NCBI RefSeq assembly: GCF_011059105.1
Contig: NZ_JAALLS010000003.1
Location: 1 to 64,000 of the forward strand
Source of the DNA: Fodinibius halophilus
Lineage (GTDB): Bacteria > Bacteroidota > Rhodothermia > Balneolales > Balneolaceae
Reading direction: 5' to 3'
Length of the DNA stretch: 64,000 nt
In this document: positions 8,259-16,527 of the stretch, piece after piece
Layout: each line of letters starts with the position of its first letter
Numbering within the stretch: position 1 is the first letter of the stretch
Notes under the pieces: model-generated
Databases searched by the model: none
What the model saw: only the letters and a program-made list of their open reading frames with translations
Told to the model about the DNA's origin: nothing
Made by a program: the position numbers and the translations under genes

Positions 8259-9343
8259 GATACTTTTGCTAATTCATACTTATTTATAATTCCAATGATC
8301 TGATCTTGCTCTTCTGCTTTTAATCCATGGTACAAGGGAAGACACAAAATACGTTTTGATATGCTTTCGGCATGGGGCGCAGGTTTATACTCCACATAAT
8401 CCAGCTCATTTAAGCTCGGATAGAAATAACGTCGCGGATAGATCTCATTTTCTTCCAGCGATTGTTTAACGTGGAGCAATCGCTCTTCACTTTCAAAAAT
8501 CAGCGGAAAATAGGCATAGTTAAAATGCGCTTTGGGATTGAGCTTTATACCACGGGTATTTTCATTTCTTAACAAAGAAATATATCGCAACCACTGGTTT
8601 TTACGGCGTTCCATTATTTCATCAATATATTTCAGGTTACATAATCCCATTGCGGCATGGTATTCCGAGTTTTTGCCGTTGATTCCTACACCGTCAAACT
8701 CCCCGGGACCATCGTGGCCAAAATTTCGAAGTCTCGATATTTTGTGCTCCAATTCCGGGTCACAGGTTACAAGCCCGCCCCCTTCTGTGGTATGAAAGAG
8801 TTTGGTTGCATGAAAACTTACCACACTAATATCTCCATAATGGAATACCGACTGTCCCTTGTACTGCCCTCCAAAACAATGGGCAGCATCGTATATCACT
8901 TTTAAATCATACTGGTTGGCTATCTTTTCTATAGCTTCAATATCACAGGGGTTTCCATAAACATGGGTAGCCACAATGCCTGTTGTATTGGGCGTTATTG
9001 CCTTTTCAATCGCGGCGGGATTGATATTTAATGTTTCCGGATCGATATCCACAAATACGGGCTTTGCTCCTTCCCACACGATACTGCTGGTGGTTGCCAC
9101 GTACGAAAACGGAGTGGTTATGACCTCACCTTCGAGTCCCAGTGCTTTTATTGCAATCTGTAAGGCCATGGTACCATTGGAGACAAAACGCATATGGTCA
9201 ACTTTCAAATAGTTTTCCAAATCTTTCTCCAAACCCTGGACCAGGGGACCGTTATTCGTCAGATATTCTCGCTGCCAAATACCTTTCAGATATTCTTCGT
9301 ACTCTTTTTGTGGCGGCATAAATGGTTTTGTAATAGGAATCAT
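8255..9343 (-). CDS. DegT/DnrJ/EryC1/StrS sugar aminotransferase (VioA-like)
   Basis: This PLP-dependent enzyme converts a nucleotide-linked keto-sugar to an amino sugar. Visible features, numbered from the upstream GTG: substrate/cofactor loop FVSNGTMALQIAIKAL (~57-72), YDAAH (Asp ~156) and SFHATKLFHTTEGG with the Schiff-base Lys at ~185. I place the start at ATG 9343, because AGAGGTGAATAGCACG puts a Shine-Dalgarno nine bases before it; a GTG at 9355 would add four residues. Closest known functional types are VioA, RffA and PglE-like enzymes. No 4,6-dehydratase or nucleotidyltransferase is present here, so the keto-sugar must come from genes elsewhere. It begins 20 bases after the large glycosyltransferase gene. 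Confidence 0.88.
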   Translation of the reverse strand: MIPITKPFMPPQKEYEEYLKGIWQREYLTNNGPLVQGLEKDLENYLKVDHMRFVSNGTMALQIAIKALGLEGEVITTPFSYVATTSSIVWEGAKPVFVDIDPETLNINPAAIEKAITPNTTGIVATHVYGNPCDIEAIEKIANQYDLKVIYDAAHCFGGQYKGQSVFHYGDISVVSFHATKLFHTTEGGGLVTCDPELEHKISRLRNFGHDGPGEFDGVGINGKNSEYHAAMGLCNLKYIDEIMERRKNQWLRYISLLRNENTRGIKLNPKAHFNYAYFPLIFESEERLLHVKQSLEENEIYPRRYFYPSLNELDYVEYKPAPHAESISKRILCLPLYHGLKAEEQDQIIGIINKYELAKVS

Positions 9344-9362
9344 CGTGCTATTCACCTCTGTA

Positions 9363-12300
9363 TTATATTCGTTGATCCATCTCTTTTAGCAATGCTTTGC
9401 TAAAATCATCCATGGTATATGTGCTATCCATGGTCTCTTTACCTTGGTCAGCAATCTGCTGAAAGGCCTTACTGTTCTCCTTTATCACTGTTGGCAGGTC
9501 GGTCTTATCATTCAGGAACAACAGGTGTTCTCCGTGATTAAATCTCTTGGAGAGTCCGGGTATCCGGTCGGTAATAAGACAACATCCCCATTTCATACTG
9601 TTTTTAACGCGTCCGTGCAGGTAATCGGGATACGTAGGATTACTATTTAGCACTACCTTTGAATTAGAGTACAACCTGTCCAGGTGCTCGGCTGTCACGC
9701 GTCCCTTCCATGTAATATTCTTGTTATTGTAGATTCGTTTAAATCCTTTGACCTGCTCCTGCTTGGCCGTAATGCAAATACTATATTGATTGGGCAAGCC
9801 AGCGAGCTGTTTCAATATTTCGAATCGTCGCCAGTGGCGTATATGCTGATCTACCGTATGTAAGACTTTCATCCACTGATAATCAGTCTGTGTTTTCTGC
9901 CTGTTGAACTGATGTTTACTACCTACAACCTCCTCATAGCATTCTTGAAAAACAGAGAGCACCGAGACGTCATAAATATGTTTCATCTTTTTAAGCAGCA
10001 GTTTTCCTACCAATGCAAAGTTGCCGCCTATCTTAGACAAAGCCTGCTTCACCAGCTGAGTATTGGCATAGTTGCCATTCAGCGACCAGGGAACCAGGAT
10101 ATCTATTTCTCGATCTTCCATTCTGAAACTTGCTTTCTTCTCGTCGATCTCGGTAATGGCAGGAAAGTAATCCATCAAAAATGACTCATTCCCTCCGGGA
10201 CCCAGTACCTCCAGCTCATCGAGCATGGACTGTTCCTGAGCGTAAAAGATCGTTTTCGAGCCCATCTTCTTGAGACGCTGCCACATAAAGTCGGCAAACA
10301 GATGATCACCAAGTGTGGCAAACACCTTAACATCCAACAGGTCAAAAAGGTTAGCACTTTGTACGCGGTCCACTTCCACCCACGAAGGATACCCCATGGT
10401 ACCGGCATGTACCGCGTACCCGTCTTTTTTACTTATCTCAACAATGCGTTTTAAGAAATCCTGATCGGTGAGGTATAAAATGTCCGCAGAAATACCCTCT
10501 TCACGAGTTCTCTCTGCCAGCATTGATGCCCTTTTGTTATGTAACCCGTAGGCCATATCTGAATTCCCGGGCGCCAAATAGATCACCTTTTCCAGATTCT
10601 GGTAGTTTGGCTTGTGCTCTTTTTTTGACCTGCCGTTATTCGTCTCTATAGAAACTTCAGGCCAACTATTAATCACATCCTCTATATGGGGATGCATAGC
10701 ATCGATCAACTTTTTTGAAACACTCAGTAACTTCCCCTTGCGATCCTGGCTTTTGGGTGACTTTATATAATCATGTCGCAAAACAGCATCTGAAAAGTAG
10801 ATCAGCTTTTCTTTTTCATATCCTTTTTGGGCATAACGATAACTCAGTTCCATACCTTCATGATAAACCAGCAGGCTGTCGTTCCATCCCCCTACATCAA
10901 AAAATGCGGCCGGCGAAAAGGAGGTGTTCCCCTCTATAAAACATACCGCAGACTTTGTACTCGTCCCTAGATAATAGTGCCACGGAGTATCACTGCCCTT
11001 TGTTTTAGGTTGGTAAACTCCTCGTGCCACGTACAGATCATGATCTGCATGAATATCTTTATGGGCTTGCAACATCCCTTCTTCCGGAATACCGTCATCA
11101 TCTACAAACATGAAGAGGTCTCCCTTAGAAAACAGGGCTCCAAAATTTCGTGCCATGCAGGCACCGGCATTTTGCTCCAGGTGAATCAAAAGATCTACAT
11201 AATCGGCAATAGAATCTGTCTTTTCCTTGTCGAGACCATTACTCACAAAAATAACTTCTGTATGCTTATCACTCTGCCGATCAATCTCTTTAAGGTTTTT
11301 TATGACCTCCTCATTAACGTTATTACTGACAACAATTACGGAGAGTTCGGGAGAATCAATTTTGTTATTCTTTTCCACACAATCATAGAAATAGGAATAA
11401 AGAGCCTTTTTATGCTCCCAGCTTCTTTTTTCTAACTGAGCCAATAACTCTTCATCAATAGGTTCAGACAGATCAGAGGTGGAGGCCAACAGGGCCTCAA
11501 CCATGAGAAAAAAGGCCATACTATTGGTTCCATCCTGATCTATCTTTGCCTGACATTCTTCAATTATTGTGCCTGTATATTGGGCAAACTCGCCGGAAAC
11601 TATTTTATCGGCAATTTTCAGTGCCCATTCTCCTTTCTGTTCACTAATTGGAGCCTGCCAAAAGTCCTCCGGTATTATCTGTTCCTGTACATTCTGGTTA
11701 CTGCTGGCAGTTTTATTGCTTTCTCCATTTAGACTGGGTGATATTCCATTCTTTTTAGCACTATCAGTCCAAAGTAAGTTTGCATTGCCCCCTACATCTT
11801 TTAAAATCCTTTCCTTTTTTTCATTAGTTAACTCATTACCTTTTTTCAGAGCTAACAGATCCAAACGACGTTCAAACCAATCCGTCACTTCAGGGTTCCC
11901 TTCAAGCACACTCAACATTTTATTCTCGCCACTCATAAATGTAGTAGGATCTTTCAAGACTGCCCAAGCTTCCACAATGCGTACCGTCAACCATTTACCA
12001 AAGTCTGTCTGGATACTGGTACTATCCTGTTGCTTCAGAGGTGGTAAAAACGGCAGATCTACCGTTATCTCATTTCCGGAATTGATCGTCTGCATCAGCT
12101 CTCTTATCATTTCCAGAGCCTGGGCCTGTTTACCAAGCATATTCATAAGCCGCACATAAGTCACTGCTACAGCAATACCGGCTTTGCCATTATTAAAGAG
12201 TGTGATAATCTGCTGTGCAGCAGCCAATAACATCGCTGCCTTCCTGGATCGTGATGAAGAATCATCAATTTCTAACTGCTCGGCTGCACAAATTAAGTTT

Positions 12301-15300
12301 AGCGCCTGCAAGTACTCATCATACTCACCAGAAGAAGTATTAATTTTCCATTCAGCAACCTGCTCATCGGCCCATTCGAGACCGCATAAAACCTTTTCCC
12401 AAGCTACCTGCTCCGGTGCTTCCACTGAAATATCAGCATCAAAAATAAACCCTGACTTTTTTAACTCTTCCTCTCGATCCCCTTTTACAGCGATCAAGTT
12501 CATCATATACGGATCAATCCCAGCTTCGGGATCATGCGCAGCCAAAAGGCCGGGACCGGGAATATATTCATACAGATTGTATCCATATTTCTCGAGTTGC
12601 TGAATGACAGATGCAAAATGTTCTTCGCTCTCTCCAACAGAAATAATAATAACAGGGGAAGTCTCAGAAAGCATCGTTGCTGCTCCTGCCAATACATCCG
12701 ACTCCATGCCATTAACATCTATTTTGAACAGATCTACACCTGGGCGTCCTTCGAAATCCCACCAAGCATCCAGGGTGGTAACAGAAACATCTTCCCCTTC
12801 TGTATTAAGGATGTTAAACTCTGGGTTATCTGCCTTTTCCAGCTCAGCTGTACCTGTTTCGCGCCCAAGCGCACGTTCGATAACCTGAAGCTGAGCAAAA
12901 CTATTCTCTGCTTTACTTTCTTCAAGATAGTGGCGCGCAACCTCCCCGGGCTCAAAAGCATATACCGCTCCGTCGCTGCCAACTTTCTTTGCCATTGGCA
13001 GTGCATAAACCCCGAAAGCAGCACCGGCATCAATAACAGTCATGCCGGGCTGCAGAAATTCACGTGCAAAGTCTAATTCATTCTCAAACCAATCATCCTG
13101 TTCCAACAGTACATAGGCAGTAAGGATATCCAGGCTGGCCGGGGTACATATCGTAGTGCCATCCTTGGTTTCAATCTGAAAACCTTGTGACCGTTTCCCA
13201 TTTTTCTTTAGCTGACCATTGGTGCCATTAACCAATGACTCGAGGTTAGTTTTTCCATTCTTTGCAGTCTTAGAAATGGTATCCAATGCCTCATCAGAAA
13301 CCGTCCCACTTTCAACTGCTTGTCCATTCTCTTTTTGTCCCATAGAATCTACCTTTTCTTGCTTAGCATCACTGTCAGTCTCATTACCTCTACCATCTAC
13401 CGCAATTGGCGGAGTAACTGCAGGACCGTTGGTCAGTTGTTTGGTCTGTTCATCAGTCAATTCATCTACTGCTATATGATCTTGCCATTCATCTTTATTC
13501 TCATTTTGTCCATTTACCCACTGCTTCCACATCTCTCGCAATGCCACAGCCAGATGCGCGCCAAATCGCTTGCCGTCACAAACGGGTGAATTACTAATTT
13601 TTTCTCGCAATGCTTTTCGTGTCTTAGCCAAGGCAGGCAGATCTGCTGCCAGCTCCTTAACTTTTTCAGCATACGCATCCCAGCTGCCCACCACCCACTC
13701 ATCTAAACCAACGTTGAGCAGGTGCGTCATAGAGTGACGTCCGGCAAAAGTGGGCCCCGGCAGCGTAACAACAGGCACGCCCATATAAATTGCTTCGCAT
13801 GTGGTTAACCCACCGGAATAGGGCCATGGGTCGAGTGCAATATCCACCTCATTATATGCTTCCAAGTGCTTATCATGAGGCGTATGTCCTTTAAAAAGTA
13901 CCCGACCCTCAGTAATATCGTGCTCTGTCAACACTCCTGTGATATGATCTCTTACAGATTGAGTATCATACTGATTACTCTTTAATAACAGACGGCTATC
14001 GGGGATCTCATTCATTATCGCGGCCCACTGCTTCAATACCTCATCATTAACTTTCGTCGGGTTATTAAAGCAACCCAAAGTTACATACCCATTTTCAGAA
14101 GCAGGTAATGAATTTACTTCAGGGGCATATGAAGGAGGTGTAAAACTAATATAATCATCCGGCAGGCGGACCAACTTTTCGGTATAATATTCTTCTTCTC
14201 CTTTTGGCGTTTCATACCAATCACTGATCAGGTAGTCAAAGGCGGGCAATCCTGTTGTATTAAACAAGCCTCCTACCCATTTTACCATAACCGGGGCCGG
14301 CTCTTGCGCCATTACATCCAGGCAATTATCTGCGGCATGCCCCGAAAGATCTACTAAAATATCCAGATCATCTTCACGAAGCAGCCCTTCAATCACGCTA
14401 GCATCGTAGCCAACAATGGATCGCCATTCATCAATATTCTTGTGTATGCGCTGAGTAACAAAATCAAACTTATTATTTGTCGTGTAGCAAAAGAGCTCAA
14501 ACTGCTCTTCCGGCAGCTGCTCCAGGGCTCCGGCAATCATCCAGCCCACAGGGTGTTGGCGAAAGCCACCCGACACGAATCCCACTCTCAGACGTTTTTC
14601 AATATCCTTATTTACGGGTATAGGTCTTGTGGGTGCATCCTTGGGCATAAAATCCTGCACAAGACGTTCGTGCTCTTCAAAAATGTGCTCCCTGCTGTTA
14701 TTGGGATTATAGTGCAGGGCCATTAAATAGTTAGAGATGGCTCCCTGGTTCCCCGGCAGGTCTTTAATTGCACGGCGGTAGTTTTTTTCCGACTCTTCAA
14801 AACGGCTTAACTCCTGCAAGCACAGCGCATAGTTTACTCTTAGTATACCGTGGTCAGGACGTTTACTTAGCAACTGCTCATACAGTGAAACCGCCCGATC
14901 GTAATCTCCTTTTGACTTGTATATTTCTGCCTCAGTAACAAGAATGGGTAACTGGCCGCCATGTCGGTCTTTTGCTTCCTTTATATACTCTTCAGCCTCT
15001 TCGTACTTACCTTTCTTTTTCGTGACCTCAGCCTTTTCCAGAATCGCTCTTTTATGGTTTTCGTCCAGTTGTAACGTAATATCAAACAGCTTTAGGGCTT
15101 GGTCCAGATCTCCTTGGTCACGATAAATTTCCCCAATGCGATAAGCTACCCCGGCATTTTTGGGATCCAGTTGGTTAGCCTTTGTATAACATTCCAGGGC
15201 ATCATCCAGCCTCGCCTGTGCCCGATATATCGACCCCAGGTTCAACCATGCCTTTAATAGTTCAGAATTACGTTTCAAGGCTTCATTCGCATATTTTTCG

Positions 15301-15569
15301 GCTTCGCCAAACTGCCCCAGATTAAAATAGTTCACCGAAAGCATATGGTAAGTTTCCGGCGCTTCCGATCCTTTTTCAACAGCAGCGTTTAAATGCTTTA
15401 TCGACGCTTTATGATTCCCATTCTGTGCCAGAGCAGTACCCATCAAATGATGAGCAACCCAAGGCAATGGTCTATTTTTACCATTAAGTATAGGACGCAA
15501 TTCTGCTATGGCCTGTTTAGGCTTATTCCATTCTAAATACTTTCTCGCTTTTTTAATCCGTTTTTTCAC
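9363..15569 (-). CDS. 2068-aa TPR-OGT-FkbM-GT2-GT multidomain glycan synthase
   Basis: First gene of the island, starting at a GTG. Domains in order: TPR repeats (~35-290); O-GlcNAc-transferase-like GT41 catalytic region (~325-690; LRVGFVSGGFRQHPVGWM, ILVDLSGHAADN, LGCFNNPTKVN and the UDP-site block DPWPYSGGLTTCEAIYMGVP at 580-599); low-complexity Asn/Gly/Lys linker (~690-795); FkbM methyltransferase (~798-1030; SAM loop VIDAGAAFGVYALPMA, then FKIDVNGME); helical region (~1050-1390); GT2 family domain (~1405-1620; SVIVVSNN and metal-binding FVDDDG at 1488-1493); C-terminal glycosyltransferase-like region (~1660-2068; LYSNSKVVLNSNPTYPDYLHGRV). No signal peptide or membrane segment. TPR-OGT proteins add the first sugar to Ser/Thr; the other domains would extend and methylate the chain (inference). 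The C-terminal parts are paralogous to the 914-aa protein. Confidence 0.85.
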   Translation of the reverse strand: MKKRIKKARKYLEWNKPKQAIAELRPILNGKNRPLPWVAHHLMGTALAQNGNHKASIKHLNAAVEKGSEAPETYHMLSVNYFNLGQFGEAEKYANEALKRNSELLKAWLNLGSIYRAQARLDDALECYTKANQLDPKNAGVAYRIGEIYRDQGDLDQALKLFDITLQLDENHKRAILEKAEVTKKKGKYEEAEEYIKEAKDRHGGQLPILVTEAEIYKSKGDYDRAVSLYEQLLSKRPDHGILRVNYALCLQELSRFEESEKNYRRAIKDLPGNQGAISNYLMALHYNPNNSREHIFEEHERLVQDFMPKDAPTRPIPVNKDIEKRLRVGFVSGGFRQHPVGWMIAGALEQLPEEQFELFCYTTNNKFDFVTQRIHKNIDEWRSIVGYDASVIEGLLREDDLDILVDLSGHAADNCLDVMAQEPAPVMVKWVGGLFNTTGLPAFDYLISDWYETPKGEEEYYTEKLVRLPDDYISFTPPSYAPEVNSLPASENGYVTLGCFNNPTKVNDEVLKQWAAIMNEIPDSRLLLKSNQYDTQSVRDHITGVLTEHDITEGRVLFKGHTPHDKHLEAYNEVDIALDPWPYSGGLTTCEAIYMGVPVVTLPGPTFAGRHSMTHLLNVGLDEWVVGSWDAYAEKVKELAADLPALAKTRKALREKISNSPVCDGKRFGAHLAVALREMWKQWVNGQNENKDEWQDHIAVDELTDEQTKQLTNGPAVTPPIAVDGRGNETDSDAKQEKVDSMGQKENGQAVESGTVSDEALDTISKTAKNGKTNLESLVNGTNGQLKKNGKRSQGFQIETKDGTTICTPASLDILTAYVLLEQDDWFENELDFAREFLQPGMTVIDAGAAFGVYALPMAKKVGSDGAVYAFEPGEVARHYLEESKAENSFAQLQVIERALGRETGTAELEKADNPEFNILNTEGEDVSVTTLDAWWDFEGRPGVDLFKIDVNGMESDVLAGAATMLSETSPVIIISVGESEEHFASVIQQLEKYGYNLYEYIPGPGLLAAHDPEAGIDPYMMNLIAVKGDREEELKKSGFIFDADISVEAPEQVAWEKVLCGLEWADEQVAEWKINTSSGEYDEYLQALNLICAAEQLEIDDSSSRSRKAAMLLAAAQQIITLFNNGKAGIAVAVTYVRLMNMLGKQAQALEMIRELMQTINSGNEITVDLPFLPPLKQQDSTSIQTDFGKWLTVRIVEAWAVLKDPTTFMSGENKMLSVLEGNPEVTDWFERRLDLLALKKGNELTNEKKERILKDVGGNANLLWTDSAKKNGISPSLNGESNKTASSNQNVQEQIIPEDFWQAPISEQKGEWALKIADKIVSGEFAQYTGTIIEECQAKIDQDGTNSMAFFLMVEALLASTSDLSEPIDEELLAQLEKRSWEHKKALYSYFYDCVEKNNKIDSPELSVIVVSNNVNEEVIKNLKEIDRQSDKHTEVIFVSNGLDKEKTDSIADYVDLLIHLEQNAGACMARNFGALFSKGDLFMFVDDDGIPEEGMLQAHKDIHADHDLYVARGVYQPKTKGSDTPWHYYLGTSTKSAVCFIEGNTSFSPAAFFDVGGWNDSLLVYHEGMELSYRYAQKGYEKEKLIYFSDAVLRHDYIKSPKSQDRKGKLLSVSKKLIDAMHPHIEDVINSWPEVSIETNNGRSKKEHKPNYQNLEKVIYLAPGNSDMAYGLHNKRASMLAERTREEGISADILYLTDQDFLKRIVEISKKDGYAVHAGTMGYPSWVEVDRVQSANLFDLLDVKVFATLGDHLFADFMWQRLKKMGSKTIFYAQEQSMLDELEVLGPGGNESFLMDYFPAITEIDEKKASFRMEDREIDILVPWSLNGNYANTQLVKQALSKIGGNFALVGKLLLKKMKHIYDVSVLSVFQECYEEVVGSKHQFNRQKTQTDYQWMKVLHTVDQHIRHWRRFEILKQLAGLPNQYSICITAKQEQVKGFKRIYNNKNITWKGRVTAEHLDRLYSNSKVVLNSNPTYPDYLHGRVKNSMKWGCCLITDRIPGLSKRFNHGEHLLFLNDKTDLPTVIKENSKAFQQIADQGKETMDSTYTMDDFSKALLKEMDQRI

Positions 15570-15618
15570 AGGCTAACTGTTCATTTACATTTATTTTCGG
15601 TGCTGCACCCTATTAATT

Positions 15619-15635
15619 CGCAAATAAAGTGCCAG
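15619..15635 (-). promoter_or_regulatory. Sigma-54 promoter of the glycan island
   Basis: The minus-strand sequence CTGGCACTTTATTTGCG has GG and GC exactly ten bases apart, with TGGCAC at -24 and TTTGC at -12. This is an almost perfect match to the sigma-54 consensus (TGGCAC-N5-TTGC). It lies about 50 bases before the GTG of the large glycosyltransferase gene, giving a short leader of about 40 nt. Confidence 0.75.
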
Positions 15636-15918
15636 TAACTCGTATCACCAACTTATACCCCATATTGGGGGTTCGGGGCATTATTTTCTTCCCGGCAACG
15701 GAAATTCTTTCTCTTGATTGGGAATAATTGGCAGTTCCGGCTAAGCTTGAACGCAAAATCCGCATTCCCGTAATATTCATTGGCCTTCTCACCCTGAATA
15801 CATTTGCCTACGCATTTGGGCTATAATATGCTGTCTCATCCCATATACACCTTATTGTATGGCTGAAACCGCGCGTCAATCTTTAATACCGCCCCGGCAA
15901 ATCACACGAAATACCGGA

Positions 15919-15936
15919 GTTGGCATATTCTTTGAA
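15919..15936 (+). promoter_or_regulatory. Weak sigma-54-like site upstream of fliS
   Basis: TTGGCATATTCTTTGAA has GG at 15,922-923 and GA ten bases later in place of the usual GC. The -24 half is strong and the -12 half (TTTGA) is off by one base, as at the flgF site. If active it would give fliS a leader of over 200 nt. Confidence 0.3.
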
Positions 15937-16092
15937 TGTATTATTGTGTGAAAACGTAAACCGATAGCGATTTGCATTGCTAGCCGGTAACAAAAATACC
16001 AGGAAAGGAATACCTGAAATGATGATTTTCCTGAAAAAAACAAGCTTTTTGAAGACGACTATAATATTAAAAAAGTCTAACCTTAATGCCTT

Positions 16093-16118
16093 TAAGTTTT
16101 TCAGGAAAGCGTCGATAA
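16093..16118 (+). promoter_or_regulatory. Sigma-28-like promoter of fliS operon
   Basis: TAAG at 16,093-096 and GTCGATAA at 16,111-118 are separated by 14 bases, the same spacing and nearly the same boxes as the motA promoter. The predicted start site is about 40-45 bases before the fliS ATG. Confidence 0.62.
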
Positions 16119-16167
16119 AACAAGATACCTATTACTGTATTTAACTTTTACTGTAATCAAATAACCC

Positions 16168-16494
16168 ATGCAAAACCCACAAAAAGTATATGAGCGGCAA
16201 GCAGTTCTAAATTCCTCACCACTACGACTGGTGGTTAAATTGTATGATTTAGTATTGCAGGCTACATACCGAAAAGATAGAGAACGTATAAAGGAAGTAC
16301 TTTCAACTCTTATCGAAAGCCTAAACTTTGATCACGAGCCGGCCGATGAGCTTTTTGAACTGTATAGATATTGCCAGGATTTGGCACGACAAGAAGAATT
16401 TTCAGAAATAAGAGAAATATTGGAACCTCTGCGAGATGCCTGGGATACAGCTGCCAACAACGAACAAGCTGACCCACAAAATGCAAATGCCTAG
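16168..16494 (+). CDS. fliS: Flagellin-specific export chaperone FliS
   Basis: A 108-aa helical protein beginning QNPQKVYERQAVLNSSPLRLVVKLYDLVLQA, which matches the conserved FliS start (NxYxxxxVxxASPxxLxxxLYD). FliS binds the C-terminal D0 helix of flagellin in the cytoplasm to stop premature polymerisation and deliver it to the export gate. The length is slightly short but normal. It is first in a fliS-fliD-fliT-like-flgM-like operon behind a sigma-28-like promoter, fitting late expression with flagellin. The last ~15 residues are Asn/Ala/Gln-rich and probably disordered. Confidence 0.88.
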   Translation: MQNPQKVYERQAVLNSSPLRLVVKLYDLVLQATYRKDRERIKEVLSTLIESLNFDHEPADELFELYRYCQDLARQEEFSEIREILEPLRDAWDTAANNEQADPQNANA

Positions 16495-16527
16495 ATGTTT
16501 CACCCAAATTAACTAACCCATAGGATT

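Larger units (their letters stand above)
15570..16167 (+). other. Divergent regulatory region between glycan island and fliS
   Basis: About 600 bases without a convincing gene. It holds the sigma-54 promoter firing left into the glycan island, a weaker sigma-54-like site firing right, and a sigma-28-like promoter just before fliS. The stretch between about 15,640 and 15,900 shows nothing else I recognise; it would be the natural place for enhancer sites of the NtrC-type regulator, but no clear repeated operator was seen. Confidence 0.6.

Noticed and set aside
11569-12159. 196-codon plus-strand frame inside the large glycan synthase
   Set aside because: Antisense shadow; the minus-strand frame continues without break and carries clear domains on both sides.
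15940-15990. Second sigma-28-like site ACCGATAG upstream of fliS
   Set aside because: The -35 position reads TATT instead of TAAG; the site at 16,093-16,118 is far better.
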